The position numbers and the translations under genes are program-made. The notes beneath the pieces were generated by a model. That model was not told the DNA's origin, did no database searches, and was given only the letters and a program-made list of their open reading frames with translations. Below are positions 5,271 to 10,196 of a stretch of DNA of 10,196 nt, piece by piece (within the stretch, counting starts at the first letter, position 1; every line of letters starts with the position of its first letter). Origin of the DNA: Niastella sp. (GTDB lineage Bacteria > Bacteroidota > Bacteroidia > Chitinophagales > Chitinophagaceae); contig JAJKIL010000064.1 in the NCBI GenBank assembly GCA_021154515.1, positions 1 to 10,196 on the forward strand. The letters are read 5' to 3'.

Positions 5271-6569
5271 ATGAATTCAACCAAACCAACCAAAGCACCC
5301 AAACCATCCTTTACAGGATACGAGGTGTTTGTGATAGCCATCCTGGCTTTTTTACAATTTACTGTTATCCTTGACTTTATGGTAATGTCTCCCCTGGGCG
5401 CCATACTAATGCCAAAATTGAAAATAACCCCTTCGCAGTTCGGCTGGGCGGTATCGGTCTACGCCTTCAGCGCCTGCATCTCCGGTTTGCTGGCCGCAGG
5501 TTTTGCTGATAAATTCGACCGGAAGAAATTGCTTATTTTCTTTTATGTCGGGTTTTTAATTGGAACCGCCTTATGCGCCATAGCCACTACGTATCATCTT
5601 TTGCTGGCTGCCCGTATTGTGACCGGCTTGTTTGGCGGGGTGATCGGTTCCGTGGGTATGGCCATTATTACCGATCTGTTCAGTATTGAGCGAAGAGGGC
5701 GGGTCATGGGTTTTGTGCAAATGGCTTTTGGCGTGAGCCAGGTGCTAGGCCTTCCTATCGGACTTGTTCTGGCCAACCGTTTCGGCTGGCATGCGCCTTT
5801 CTGGATGATTGCGGGCGTTGGCCTGATACCGGGTATCATCATTGCCCTGTATATGAAACCGGTTACGGCCCACCTCAAGTTGCAGCATGACCGTAATCCG
5901 TTTGAACATTTGGGAAAGACGATCGCCAATTCAAACTACATCTTAGCGTTTTTGGCCACCACCTTGCTGGCTACCGGCGGCTTTATGCTGATGCCCTTTG
6001 GCAGCGCCTTCAGTATTCACAACCTGGGATTGACGCAGGAAGATCTTCCTGTTCTGTATGGCATTTCGGGATTATTCTCATTCATTTTTGGTCCGCTCGC
6101 AGGTTTCCTGAGCGATAAACTGGGCAAGTATAAAGTTTTTGTTGGAGGTACCCTGATGACTATGATCATAGTGGCTATTTATACCAACCTGGGCGTAACG
6201 CCGCTGGCCATGGTCATTACGATCAATGTGATCATGTTTGCTGGTATTATGGCCCGGATGGTCTCTTCCACGGCCATGATAAGCGCCATACCGGAACCTA
6301 AGGACCGGGGCGCTTTTATGAGCATTAATTCATCGGTTCAGCAATTGTCGGGCGGTTTGGCCGCAGCATTGGCCGGCATGGTGATCGCTGAAGGGCCCGA
6401 TAAAAAGCTGCTGCATTACAGCACCCTGGGTATCATTGTGATGGCAAGCATGGCAGGGTGTATGATATTGATGTTCTTCATTAACCGGCAGGTGAGCCAC
6501 AAGTTTGCAAAGGCAGCGCCCGCCGCAGAACCGGCTAAAGAGATGGCTGAGGCCTTTGTTATAGAATAG
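5271..6569 (+). CDS. MFS transporter, DHA1-like efflux permease
   Basis: The 432-residue inner-membrane protein has about 12 hydrophobic segments in two halves, with a basic loop (about 195-215) in the middle. TM1 carries D35 in LDFMVMSPL, as in drug:proton antiporters. Motif A reads GFADKFDRKK (77-86) between TM2 and TM3. A motif C-like segment (GVSQVLGLPIG, from about 154) falls in TM5, which points to an exporter rather than an importer. The second half has its own motif A-like loop, GFLSDKLGKYK. The C-terminus is a short, Ala/Glu/Lys-rich cytoplasmic tail. As the third gene behind a TetR regulator, it is probably an inducible efflux pump driven by the proton gradient; the substrate cannot be inferred. 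No terminator was found after it. Confidence 0.9.
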   Translation: MNSTKPTKAPKPSFTGYEVFVIAILAFLQFTVILDFMVMSPLGAILMPKLKITPSQFGWAVSVYAFSACISGLLAAGFADKFDRKKLLIFFYVGFLIGTALCAIATTYHLLLAARIVTGLFGGVIGSVGMAIITDLFSIERRGRVMGFVQMAFGVSQVLGLPIGLVLANRFGWHAPFWMIAGVGLIPGIIIALYMKPVTAHLKLQHDRNPFEHLGKTIANSNYILAFLATTLLATGGFMLMPFGSAFSIHNLGLTQEDLPVLYGISGLFSFIFGPLAGFLSDKLGKYKVFVGGTLMTMIIVAIYTNLGVTPLAMVITINVIMFAGIMARMVSSTAMISAIPEPKDRGAFMSINSSVQQLSGGLAAALAGMVIAEGPDKKLLHYSTLGIIVMASMAGCMILMFFINRQVSHKFAKAAPAAEPAKEMAEAFVIE

Positions 6570-6642
6570 TTGCACTTGAAACTTAATATGGTTATGTGGC
6601 CAGCCTTTTGTAAATTAGAAATCAACTAAAAAATGCTGTCAT

Positions 6643-7050
6643 ATGATCAAAATTTCAGATCTTAAATTCGGAGATATTGTTGTGGCCGAATATGAAGGCC
6701 AGAAAAGAGAGGGAATGGTGAAGGACGTAGACCGGCCGGAAGGGAAAGCCTTGGTGGAAGCCGCGGGAAACGAGTTTTGGTATGAACCGCACGAGCTGTA
6801 CCCGATAGCCCTGACTGATGAGCAAATGCGGAAGCTTGGTTTTACCAAACACGAGAACGGGGATGGTAGTACCAAGTACATGAAAGACTCGTTCAGGGTG
6901 CTGTTACCCCAAAAAGACAACTTTTCGAACCTGGAAATATGGTGGCGGGAAGATCACCGGTACCTGAACCAGCCGATCAATATGCATGAGCTGCAAAACC
7001 ATTATTACCAGATGACCAAGGTAGAATTAATGCCAGTTGCAGTTTATTAA
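6643..7050 (+). CDS. Conserved hypothetical protein, SH3/KOW-like N-terminus
   Basis: The 135-residue protein is soluble, with no signal peptide or membrane segment. The first 55 residues (KFGDIVVAEYEGQKREGMVKDVDRP, then FWYEPHELYPIALTDEQM) look like a small beta-barrel of SH3 or KOW type, which is inferred. The C-terminal half contains LTDEQMRKLGF (57-67) and ends with NMHELQNHYYQMTKVEL. This LT-x-E-x-L-x-x-LGF plus LQN-x-Y-x-x-T-x-x-EL pattern is one I recall from uncharacterised Bacteroidota proteins, often small and sometimes phage-linked. The start ATG at 6643 follows the A-rich leader; no convincing -7 box was found. A strong terminator follows, so this is the last gene before the ribosomal operon. 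I do not know its function. Confidence 0.75.
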   Translation: MIKISDLKFGDIVVAEYEGQKREGMVKDVDRPEGKALVEAAGNEFWYEPHELYPIALTDEQMRKLGFTKHENGDGSTKYMKDSFRVLLPQKDNFSNLEIWWREDHRYLNQPINMHELQNHYYQMTKVELMPVAVY

Positions 7051-7078
7051 GTTGCTTATAGTCAACTATTTAAATACG

Positions 7079-7143
7079 TACAAGGAGTATTGAAACAGGT
7101 TTATTGTACAGCCTGGGATCTTCAGTGCTCCTTGTATTTTTTT
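7079..7143 (+). terminator. Strong intrinsic terminator before infA
   Basis: TACAAGGAGTATTGAA (7079-7094) pairs along its whole 16 bases with TTCAGTGCTCCTTGTA (7121-7136), using two G-U wobbles, and is followed directly by seven Ts (7137-7143). The 26-base loop contains a minor CAGG/CCTG stem (7096-7099 with 7112-7115). Both wobbles are T opposite G in + strand RNA, which fits an RNA acting in this direction. It separates the unknown gene from the ribosomal protein operon. Confidence 0.88.
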
Positions 7144-7227
7144 GGCTACATTTGCCGGGAATTAAAGGGAAAACAGGCAATTATTTTTAATTATTTCTTA
7201 TTTTTTTCTTTTTTAGGATGATATTCA

Positions 7228-7235
7228 TATCTTTG
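7228..7235 (+). promoter_or_regulatory. infA operon promoter, -7 box
   Basis: TATCTTTG matches TAnnTTTG exactly and is the same octamer as in the tetR promoter. The -33 position falls in a T-rich run (around 7200-7215) without a clean TTG. The start codon is only 17 bases beyond the box, giving a leader of about 10 bases. With the terminator upstream, this makes infA the likely first gene of its transcript. Confidence 0.7.
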
Positions 7236-7251
7236 CGCTCCTTAAAATTAT

Positions 7252-7476
7252 ATGGGTAAACAACCGCTGATTAAACAGGATGGAGTAATTATAGAAGCTT
7301 TATCGAACGCTATGTTTAAGGTAAAACTTGAGAATGGGCATGAGATACTAGCGACTATCTCGGGTAAAATGCGGATGAACTACATCAGGATTTTACCTGG
7401 TGATAAGGTAGGAGTGGAGATGAGCCCTTATGATTTAACGAGAGGAAGAATAATCTTCCGTTATAAATACTTGTAA
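7252..7476 (+). CDS. infA: Translation initiation factor IF-1
   Basis: The 74-residue protein is a single S1-like OB-fold that binds the A site of the 30S subunit and assists IF-2 and IF-3 in selecting the start codon. Family hallmarks are all present: IEALSNAMFKVKLENGHEI, the ISGKMRMNYIRILPGDKVGVEMSPYD core and the ending GRIIFRYKYL. The length is normal for the family (71-74). It is followed 23 bases later by rpmJ, the usual bacterial order. Confidence 0.98.
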   Translation: MGKQPLIKQDGVIIEALSNAMFKVKLENGHEILATISGKMRMNYIRILPGDKVGVEMSPYDLTRGRIIFRYKYL

Positions 7477-7499
7477 AGCACTGTAAATAAATAAACGTT

Positions 7500-7616
7500 A
7501 TGAAAGTTCGTGCATCAATTAAAAAGCGTAGCGCCGATTGCAAAATTGTGCGTAGAAAAGGCCGGTTATATGTGATAAACAAAAAGAACCCGCGCTTCAA
7601 GCAAAGACAAGGGTAA
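7500..7616 (+). CDS. rpmJ: 50S ribosomal protein bL36, zinc-free type
   Basis: This 38-residue gene starts MKVRASIKKRSADCKIVRR and ends NPRFKQRQG, the standard bL36 ends. The protein binds 23S rRNA in the large subunit. The zinc-binding form has ligands C11, C14, C27 and H32; here the residues are S11, C14, N27 and R32, so only one of the four is left. This is the C-minus form and should not bind zinc. Placement between infA and rpsM is normal. Confidence 0.97.
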   Translation: MKVRASIKKRSADCKIVRRKGRLYVINKKNPRFKQRQG

Positions 7617-7624
7617 TCAATTGG

Positions 7625-7641
7625 TCCCGGCTGATCCGGGA
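7625..7641 (+). promoter_or_regulatory. Small GC-rich hairpin before rpsM
   Basis: TCCCGG (7625-7630) pairs with CCGGGA (7636-7641) around a 5-base loop, within the 72-base gap between rpmJ and rpsM. No U-run follows, so it is not a terminator. In E. coli, S4 represses this operon through a structured leader before rpsM. This hairpin is far simpler and its role is unproven. Confidence 0.4.
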
Positions 7642-7688
7642 GCAAATAGAGAACCGCAACTAATAAAAATAAACAATAAAGAAAAGAT

Positions 7689-8069
7689 ATGGCTCGTATT
7701 GCCGGTGTAGATTTACCCAAGAATAAGAGAGGCGAAATAGGTCTTACTTATATTTTTGGAATCGGTCGTGCTACTTCCCAGTATATCCTGACCAAAGCAG
7801 GAATTTCACTGGATAAGAAAGTTCATCAATGGAATGATGACGAACTGAATGCAATCCGTAACATTATTACCAACGAACTGAAAGTAGAAGGTCAGTTACG
7901 TTCTGAAGTGCAAATGAGTATTAAGCGTTTGCTTGATATCGCTTGCTACCGTGGTTTGCGCCATCGTAAAGGTTTGCCTGTTCGTGGCCAACGTACACGT
8001 ACCAACAGCCGTACCCGTAAAGGAAAACGGAAAACTGTTGCCGGTAAAAAGAAAGCACCTAAGAAATAA
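7689..8069 (+). CDS. rpsM: 30S ribosomal protein uS13
   Basis: The 126-residue protein of the 30S head contacts tRNA and the large subunit through inter-subunit bridges. It opens MARIAGVDLPKNKRGEIGLTY and carries the helix-hairpin-helix-like GIGRATSQYI segment, the conserved CYRGLRHRKGLPVRGQRT (about 86-104) and a very basic tail ending GKKKAPKK. The length is normal. It is followed by an unusually long 194-base gap before rpsK that holds two stem-loops. Confidence 0.98.
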   Translation: MARIAGVDLPKNKRGEIGLTYIFGIGRATSQYILTKAGISLDKKVHQWNDDELNAIRNIITNELKVEGQLRSEVQMSIKRLLDIACYRGLRHRKGLPVRGQRTRTNSRTRKGKRKTVAGKKKAPKK

Positions 8070-8071
8070 TT

Positions 8072-8144
8072 GCTTTAAGCTACAAGGCACAAGGTACAAG
8101 ACTCAAGTTATTGATTCTTGTGCCTTGCCGCTTGTGGCTTGAGC
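8072..8144. repeat. Imperfect inverted repeat, CAAGGCACAAG arms
   Basis: CAAGGCACAAG (8083-8093) and CTTGTGCCTTG (8117-8127) are perfect 11-base inverted copies around a 23-base loop. Flanking words GCTTTAAGCTACAAG on the left and CTTGTGGCTTGAGCC on the right extend the symmetry imperfectly with an offset. It starts two bases after the rpsM stop. The form suggests a REP-like dispersed palindrome inserted in the ribosomal protein operon. No other copy is in this window. Confidence 0.75.
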
Positions 8145-8214
8145 CTTTATATATTATTGCACCAATAAAACAGGTCAATTACAGATGCAGGTGCAGGCGG
8201 AGTATTGATCTGGC

Positions 8215-8230
8215 TTCCGCTCAGGCGGAA
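8215..8230 (+). promoter_or_regulatory. Short GC-rich stem-loop before rpsK
   Basis: TTCCGC (8215-8220) and GCGGAA (8225-8230) form a six-pair stem with a TCAG loop, followed by TTATTTT. The shape resembles a weak terminator, but it sits inside the operon 33 bases before rpsK, so full termination there is unlikely. Attenuation or mRNA end protection is possible. Confidence 0.5.
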
Positions 8231-8263
8231 TTATTTTAAAACTTTTAAGATTACCTAACAATT

Positions 8264-8668
8264 ATGGCAAAAGCACAACAGCCCAGCGCAAAAGCCGCTG
8301 CGAAGAAAAGAATTGTGAAGGTGGACACCTATGGTGATGTTCACATTTCTGCAAGCTTCAACAACCTTATCATCAGCATTACCAACAAGAACGGCCAGGT
8401 TATTTCCTGGAGCAGTGCCGGTAAAATGGGTTTCAAAGGTTCTAAAAAGAACACTCCATATGCCGCCCAGATGGCTGCTGCAGACGCTGCAAAAACTGCA
8501 TTCGATGCAGGTGTGAAAAAAGTTGATGTATATGTAAAAGGACCCGGCGCCGGTCGCGAGAGCTCTATCCGCTCTTTGTCTCAGAACGGTATTGAAGTAG
8601 CAATGATCAAAGACGTTACTCCGCTGCCTCACAATGGTTGCCGTCCTCCCAAGAAAAGAAGAGTATAG
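8264..8668 (+). CDS. rpsK: 30S ribosomal protein uS11
   Basis: The 134-residue platform protein lies near the mRNA exit and binds 16S rRNA with bS18 and bS6. Family marks include VHISASFNNLIISITNKNGQ, SWSSAGKMGFKGSKKNTPYAA, VKGPGAGRESSIRSL (about 101-115) and the highly conserved end VTPLPHNGCRPPKKRRV. The N-terminal 20 residues are Ala/Lys-rich and lack similarity outside close relatives, as is normal. The gap to rpsD is 133 bases and holds two more hairpins. Confidence 0.98.
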   Translation: MAKAQQPSAKAAAKKRIVKVDTYGDVHISASFNNLIISITNKNGQVISWSSAGKMGFKGSKKNTPYAAQMAAADAAKTAFDAGVKKVDVYVKGPGAGRESSIRSLSQNGIEVAMIKDVTPLPHNGCRPPKKRRV

Positions 8669-8680
8669 TAATATTTTATG

Positions 8681-8713
8681 ATTTAGTGATTTGGAACTCC
8701 CAAGTCACTAAAT
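8681..8713 (+). other. 14-pair stem-loop after rpsK
   Basis: ATTTAGTGATTTGG (8681-8694) pairs with CCAAGTCACTAAAT (8700-8713) through a 5-base loop, with a single U-G wobble in + strand RNA that would be an A-C mismatch in - strand RNA. A TTATTTA tail follows. It could be a leaky terminator or a 3'-end stabiliser for rpsK mRNA. It begins 12 bases after the rpsK stop. Confidence 0.7.
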
Positions 8714-8732
8714 TTATTTATATATCAAAAAG

Positions 8733-8772
8733 GATACACGATTGATTTTTAAGATTTTTAGGATCGTGTATC
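8733..8772. other. 10-base inverted repeat before rpsD
   Basis: GATACACGAT (8733-8742) and ATCGTGTATC (8763-8772) are perfect inverted copies separated by 20 AT-rich bases, ending 29 bases before the rpsD start. No U-run follows. It may be an mRNA stem near the rpsD ribosome-binding region or part of a dispersed palindrome; nothing in the window decides between these. Confidence 0.65.
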
Positions 8773-8801
8773 GTCACCAAAAAATCTAATTTAATAACAA
8801 C

Positions 8802-9407
8802 ATGGCACGTTACACTGGTCCAAAAACAAGAATCTGCCGTATTTTCGGCGAGCCTATCTTAGGCAATGGTAAATATCTGTCAAAGAACAGCAATCCTCCC
8901 GGTATGCATGGTGGTACTAAAAAGCGTAAAGCACCCGGTGAGTATGCATTACAGTTGAAAGAAAAGCAAAAAGCTAAATATACTTACGGCGTTCTGGAAA
9001 AACAATTCCGCAAAACCTTTGAAGAGGCAGCTCGTATTAAAGGTGTTACTGGTGAAAACCTGATCAAATTGCTGGAAGCCCGTTTGGATAACGCCGTTTA
9101 CCGCCTGGGTCTTTCTCCTTCACGTCCCGGCGCACGCCAGTTGGTATCGCACAAACACATTACTGTAAACGGAGCGGTGGTAAACATCCCTTCTTACCAG
9201 TTACAACCAGGCGATATCATCGGCGTTAAAGAAAAAGACAAAGCAAATGCTTCTATTACCGGCGTTTTCCGCGGTAAAAATCAGAAGTTCAGCTGGCTCG
9301 ACTGGAACGAATCTGAGATGAGCGGTACTTTCGTAGCTTATCCAGAGCGTGAAAGTGTTCCTGAGAACATTAAGGAGCAGTTGATTGTTGAGTTATATAG
9401 CAAGTAA
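8802..9407 (+). CDS. rpsD: 30S ribosomal protein uS4
   Basis: The 201-residue primary assembly protein binds the 16S rRNA five-way junction and in E. coli also represses its own operon. The sequence opens MARYTGPKTRICRIFGEPI, continues with GMHGGTKKRKAPGEYALQLKEKQKAKYTYGV, and contains an S4 RNA-binding domain (RLDNAVYRLGLSPSRPGARQLVSHKHITVNGAVVNIPSYQLQPGD, about 92-140). Zinc-ribbon cysteines are absent apart from C12, so it is the zinc-free form. Length is normal. Autorepression in this organism is not shown by the sequence. Confidence 0.98.
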   Translation: MARYTGPKTRICRIFGEPILGNGKYLSKNSNPPGMHGGTKKRKAPGEYALQLKEKQKAKYTYGVLEKQFRKTFEEAARIKGVTGENLIKLLEARLDNAVYRLGLSPSRPGARQLVSHKHITVNGAVVNIPSYQLQPGDIIGVKEKDKANASITGVFRGKNQKFSWLDWNESEMSGTFVAYPERESVPENIKEQLIVELYSK

Positions 9408-9413
9408 TCGTGA

Positions 9414-9431
9414 GCTCGATCCGTATCGGGT
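9414..9431 (+). other. Small stem-loop after rpsD
   Basis: GCTCGAT (9414-9420) pairs with ATCGGGT (9425-9431) through a CCGT loop, using G-U wobbles at two positions. It begins seven bases after the rpsD stop and has no U-run, so it is not a terminator. The 88-base gap to rpoA shows no promoter box. Confidence 0.4.
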
Positions 9432-9495
9432 GAAACGCTTACCTTAATCACTCACATTCACAGTTCTACTAACGTAAAAAATAGAAATTTATAAT

Positions 9496-10196
9496 ATGGC
9501 GATTTTAAATTTCCAGAAACCTGACAAAATAGTTTTACAAAAAGCAACGGAATTTGAAGCTCAGTTTGAGTTTCGCCCGTTAGAACCTGGTTACGGCGTA
9601 ACCATTGGTAATGCTTTGCGCAGAGTATTGTTGAGTTCATTGGAAGGGTTTGCTATCGTAGGTATTCGTATTGAAGGTATCGACCACGAGTTTGCTACCA
9701 TCAAGGGTATTACCGAAGATGTGCTGGAGATCATTTTGAACCTGAAACAGGTTCGGTTCAAGAAGAAAGTAGATCATGAAGTGAGTCAGGAGAAGATTAC
9801 CCTGAGCATTAAAAATAAAGCAGAATTCACAGCCGGCATGATCGGAGAAGCTACACAAAACTTCGAGATCATGAACCCCGATCTGTTGATCTGCATCCTG
9901 GATTCATCAGCGAAGCTGGACATTGAACTGACCGTTTCAAAAGGTCGCGGATATGTTCCTGCTGAAGATAACAAAGTGAAAGATGCGCCATTTGGCTACA
10001 TCCCCACTGATGCTATCTTCACCCCGATCAAAAACGTAAAGTATGCTATTGAAAACACCCGTGTTGAACAGCGTACTGACTACGAAAAGCTGATCATGGA
10101 TGTTTCTACCGATGGCACCATTCACCCTGAAGAAGCGGTGAAACAAGCCAGCCGGATCCTGATCCAGCACCTGATGATCATCACTGACGAGAACAT
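9496..10196 (+). CDS. rpoA: RNA polymerase alpha subunit, 3' end cut by window
   Basis: Only the first 233 codons are present; the family length is about 330, so the C-terminal DNA-binding domain lies beyond the window. Alpha dimerises to start assembly of RNA polymerase. The N-terminal domain is intact: residues begin MAILNFQKPDKIVLQKATEF, the region RPLEPGYGVTIGNALRRVLLSS (27-48) is the conserved dimerisation and beta-contact segment, and the helix EGFAIVGIRIEGIDHEF follows. The visible end, ASRILIQHLMIITDEN, matches the end of the N-terminal domain before the linker. Its place after rpsD is the normal alpha-operon order, and rplQ would be expected next. The start at 9496 has an A/T-rich leader and no Shine-Dalgarno sequence. 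Confidence 0.97.
   Translation, partial: MAILNFQKPDKIVLQKATEFEAQFEFRPLEPGYGVTIGNALRRVLLSSLEGFAIVGIRIEGIDHEFATIKGITEDVLEIILNLKQVRFKKKVDHEVSQEKITLSIKNKAEFTAGMIGEATQNFEIMNPDLLICILDSSAKLDIELTVSKGRGYVPAEDNKVKDAPFGYIPTDAIFTPIKNVKYAIENTRVEQRTDYEKLIMDVSTDGTIHPEEAVKQASRILIQHLMIITDEN

Noticed and set aside
6570..6642. Promoter or terminator between the MFS gene and the unknown gene
   Set aside because: GCCTTTTG resembles a -7 box only in its last four bases and no hairpin with a U-run is present; the gene may be read through from the MFS operon.
7220..7231. GATAT/ATATC palindrome over the infA -7 box
   Set aside because: Only five bases per half-site, AT-rich and overlapping the promoter box; easily chance, with no regulator to link to it.
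8255..8632. 125-residue frame on the - strand opposite rpsK
   Set aside because: It is a shadow of uS11, which is unmistakable on the + strand.

Overview
This window comes from a member of the Bacteroidota, most likely the Chitinophagaceae (a Chitinophaga/Niastella-like genus; inferred, not proven). The case rests on the -7 box TAnnTTTG upstream of several genes, A-rich leaders without Shine-Dalgarno sequences, zinc-ligand-poor bL36 and uS4, ribosomal proteins of Bacteroidota type, and spacers filled with short word-like repeats.

Layout. (1) Positions 121-3236, + strand: the end of an export operon of the YbhFSR type, with one ABC ATPase and two ABC-2 permeases of near-equal length. Its start, perhaps with an HlyD-like adaptor or a second ATPase, would lie upstream of the window. 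The ATPase is flanked by GTTGAC-type repeats, and a GGTAACC heptamer array fills the gap to the first permease. (2) 3297-3671, - strand: a small predicted lipoprotein, convergent with the ABC operon across a shared hairpin terminator, with a good -7 box. (3) 3672-4362: a non-coding stretch of about 690 bases. It holds seven tandem hairpins (3903-4176) with constant 14-base loops and a 40-41 base period, then a different nested hairpin. (4) 4363-6569, + strand: TetR-family regulator, an 84-residue HMA-like protein without metal-binding cysteines, and a 12-helix MFS transporter. Nearly identical AATGAA/TTCATT palindromes lie before the regulator and before the small protein, suggesting a self-repressed efflux module. 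(5) 6643-7050: a conserved-looking protein of unknown function, closed by a strong intrinsic terminator. (6) 7252-10196, + strand: infA-rpmJ-rpsM-rpsK-rpsD-rpoA (rpoA cut by the window end), the alpha-operon end of the ribosomal protein supercluster, here starting at infA behind its own promoter.

The coding content is mostly recognisable. The least explained material is between genes: the seven-hairpin array, whose arm differences nearly all keep base pairing in + strand RNA through G-U wobbles; the heptamer array; a hairpin enclosing a permease start codon; and several stem-loops that widen the spacers of the ribosomal protein operon. No tRNA, rRNA, transposase or CRISPR array was seen.
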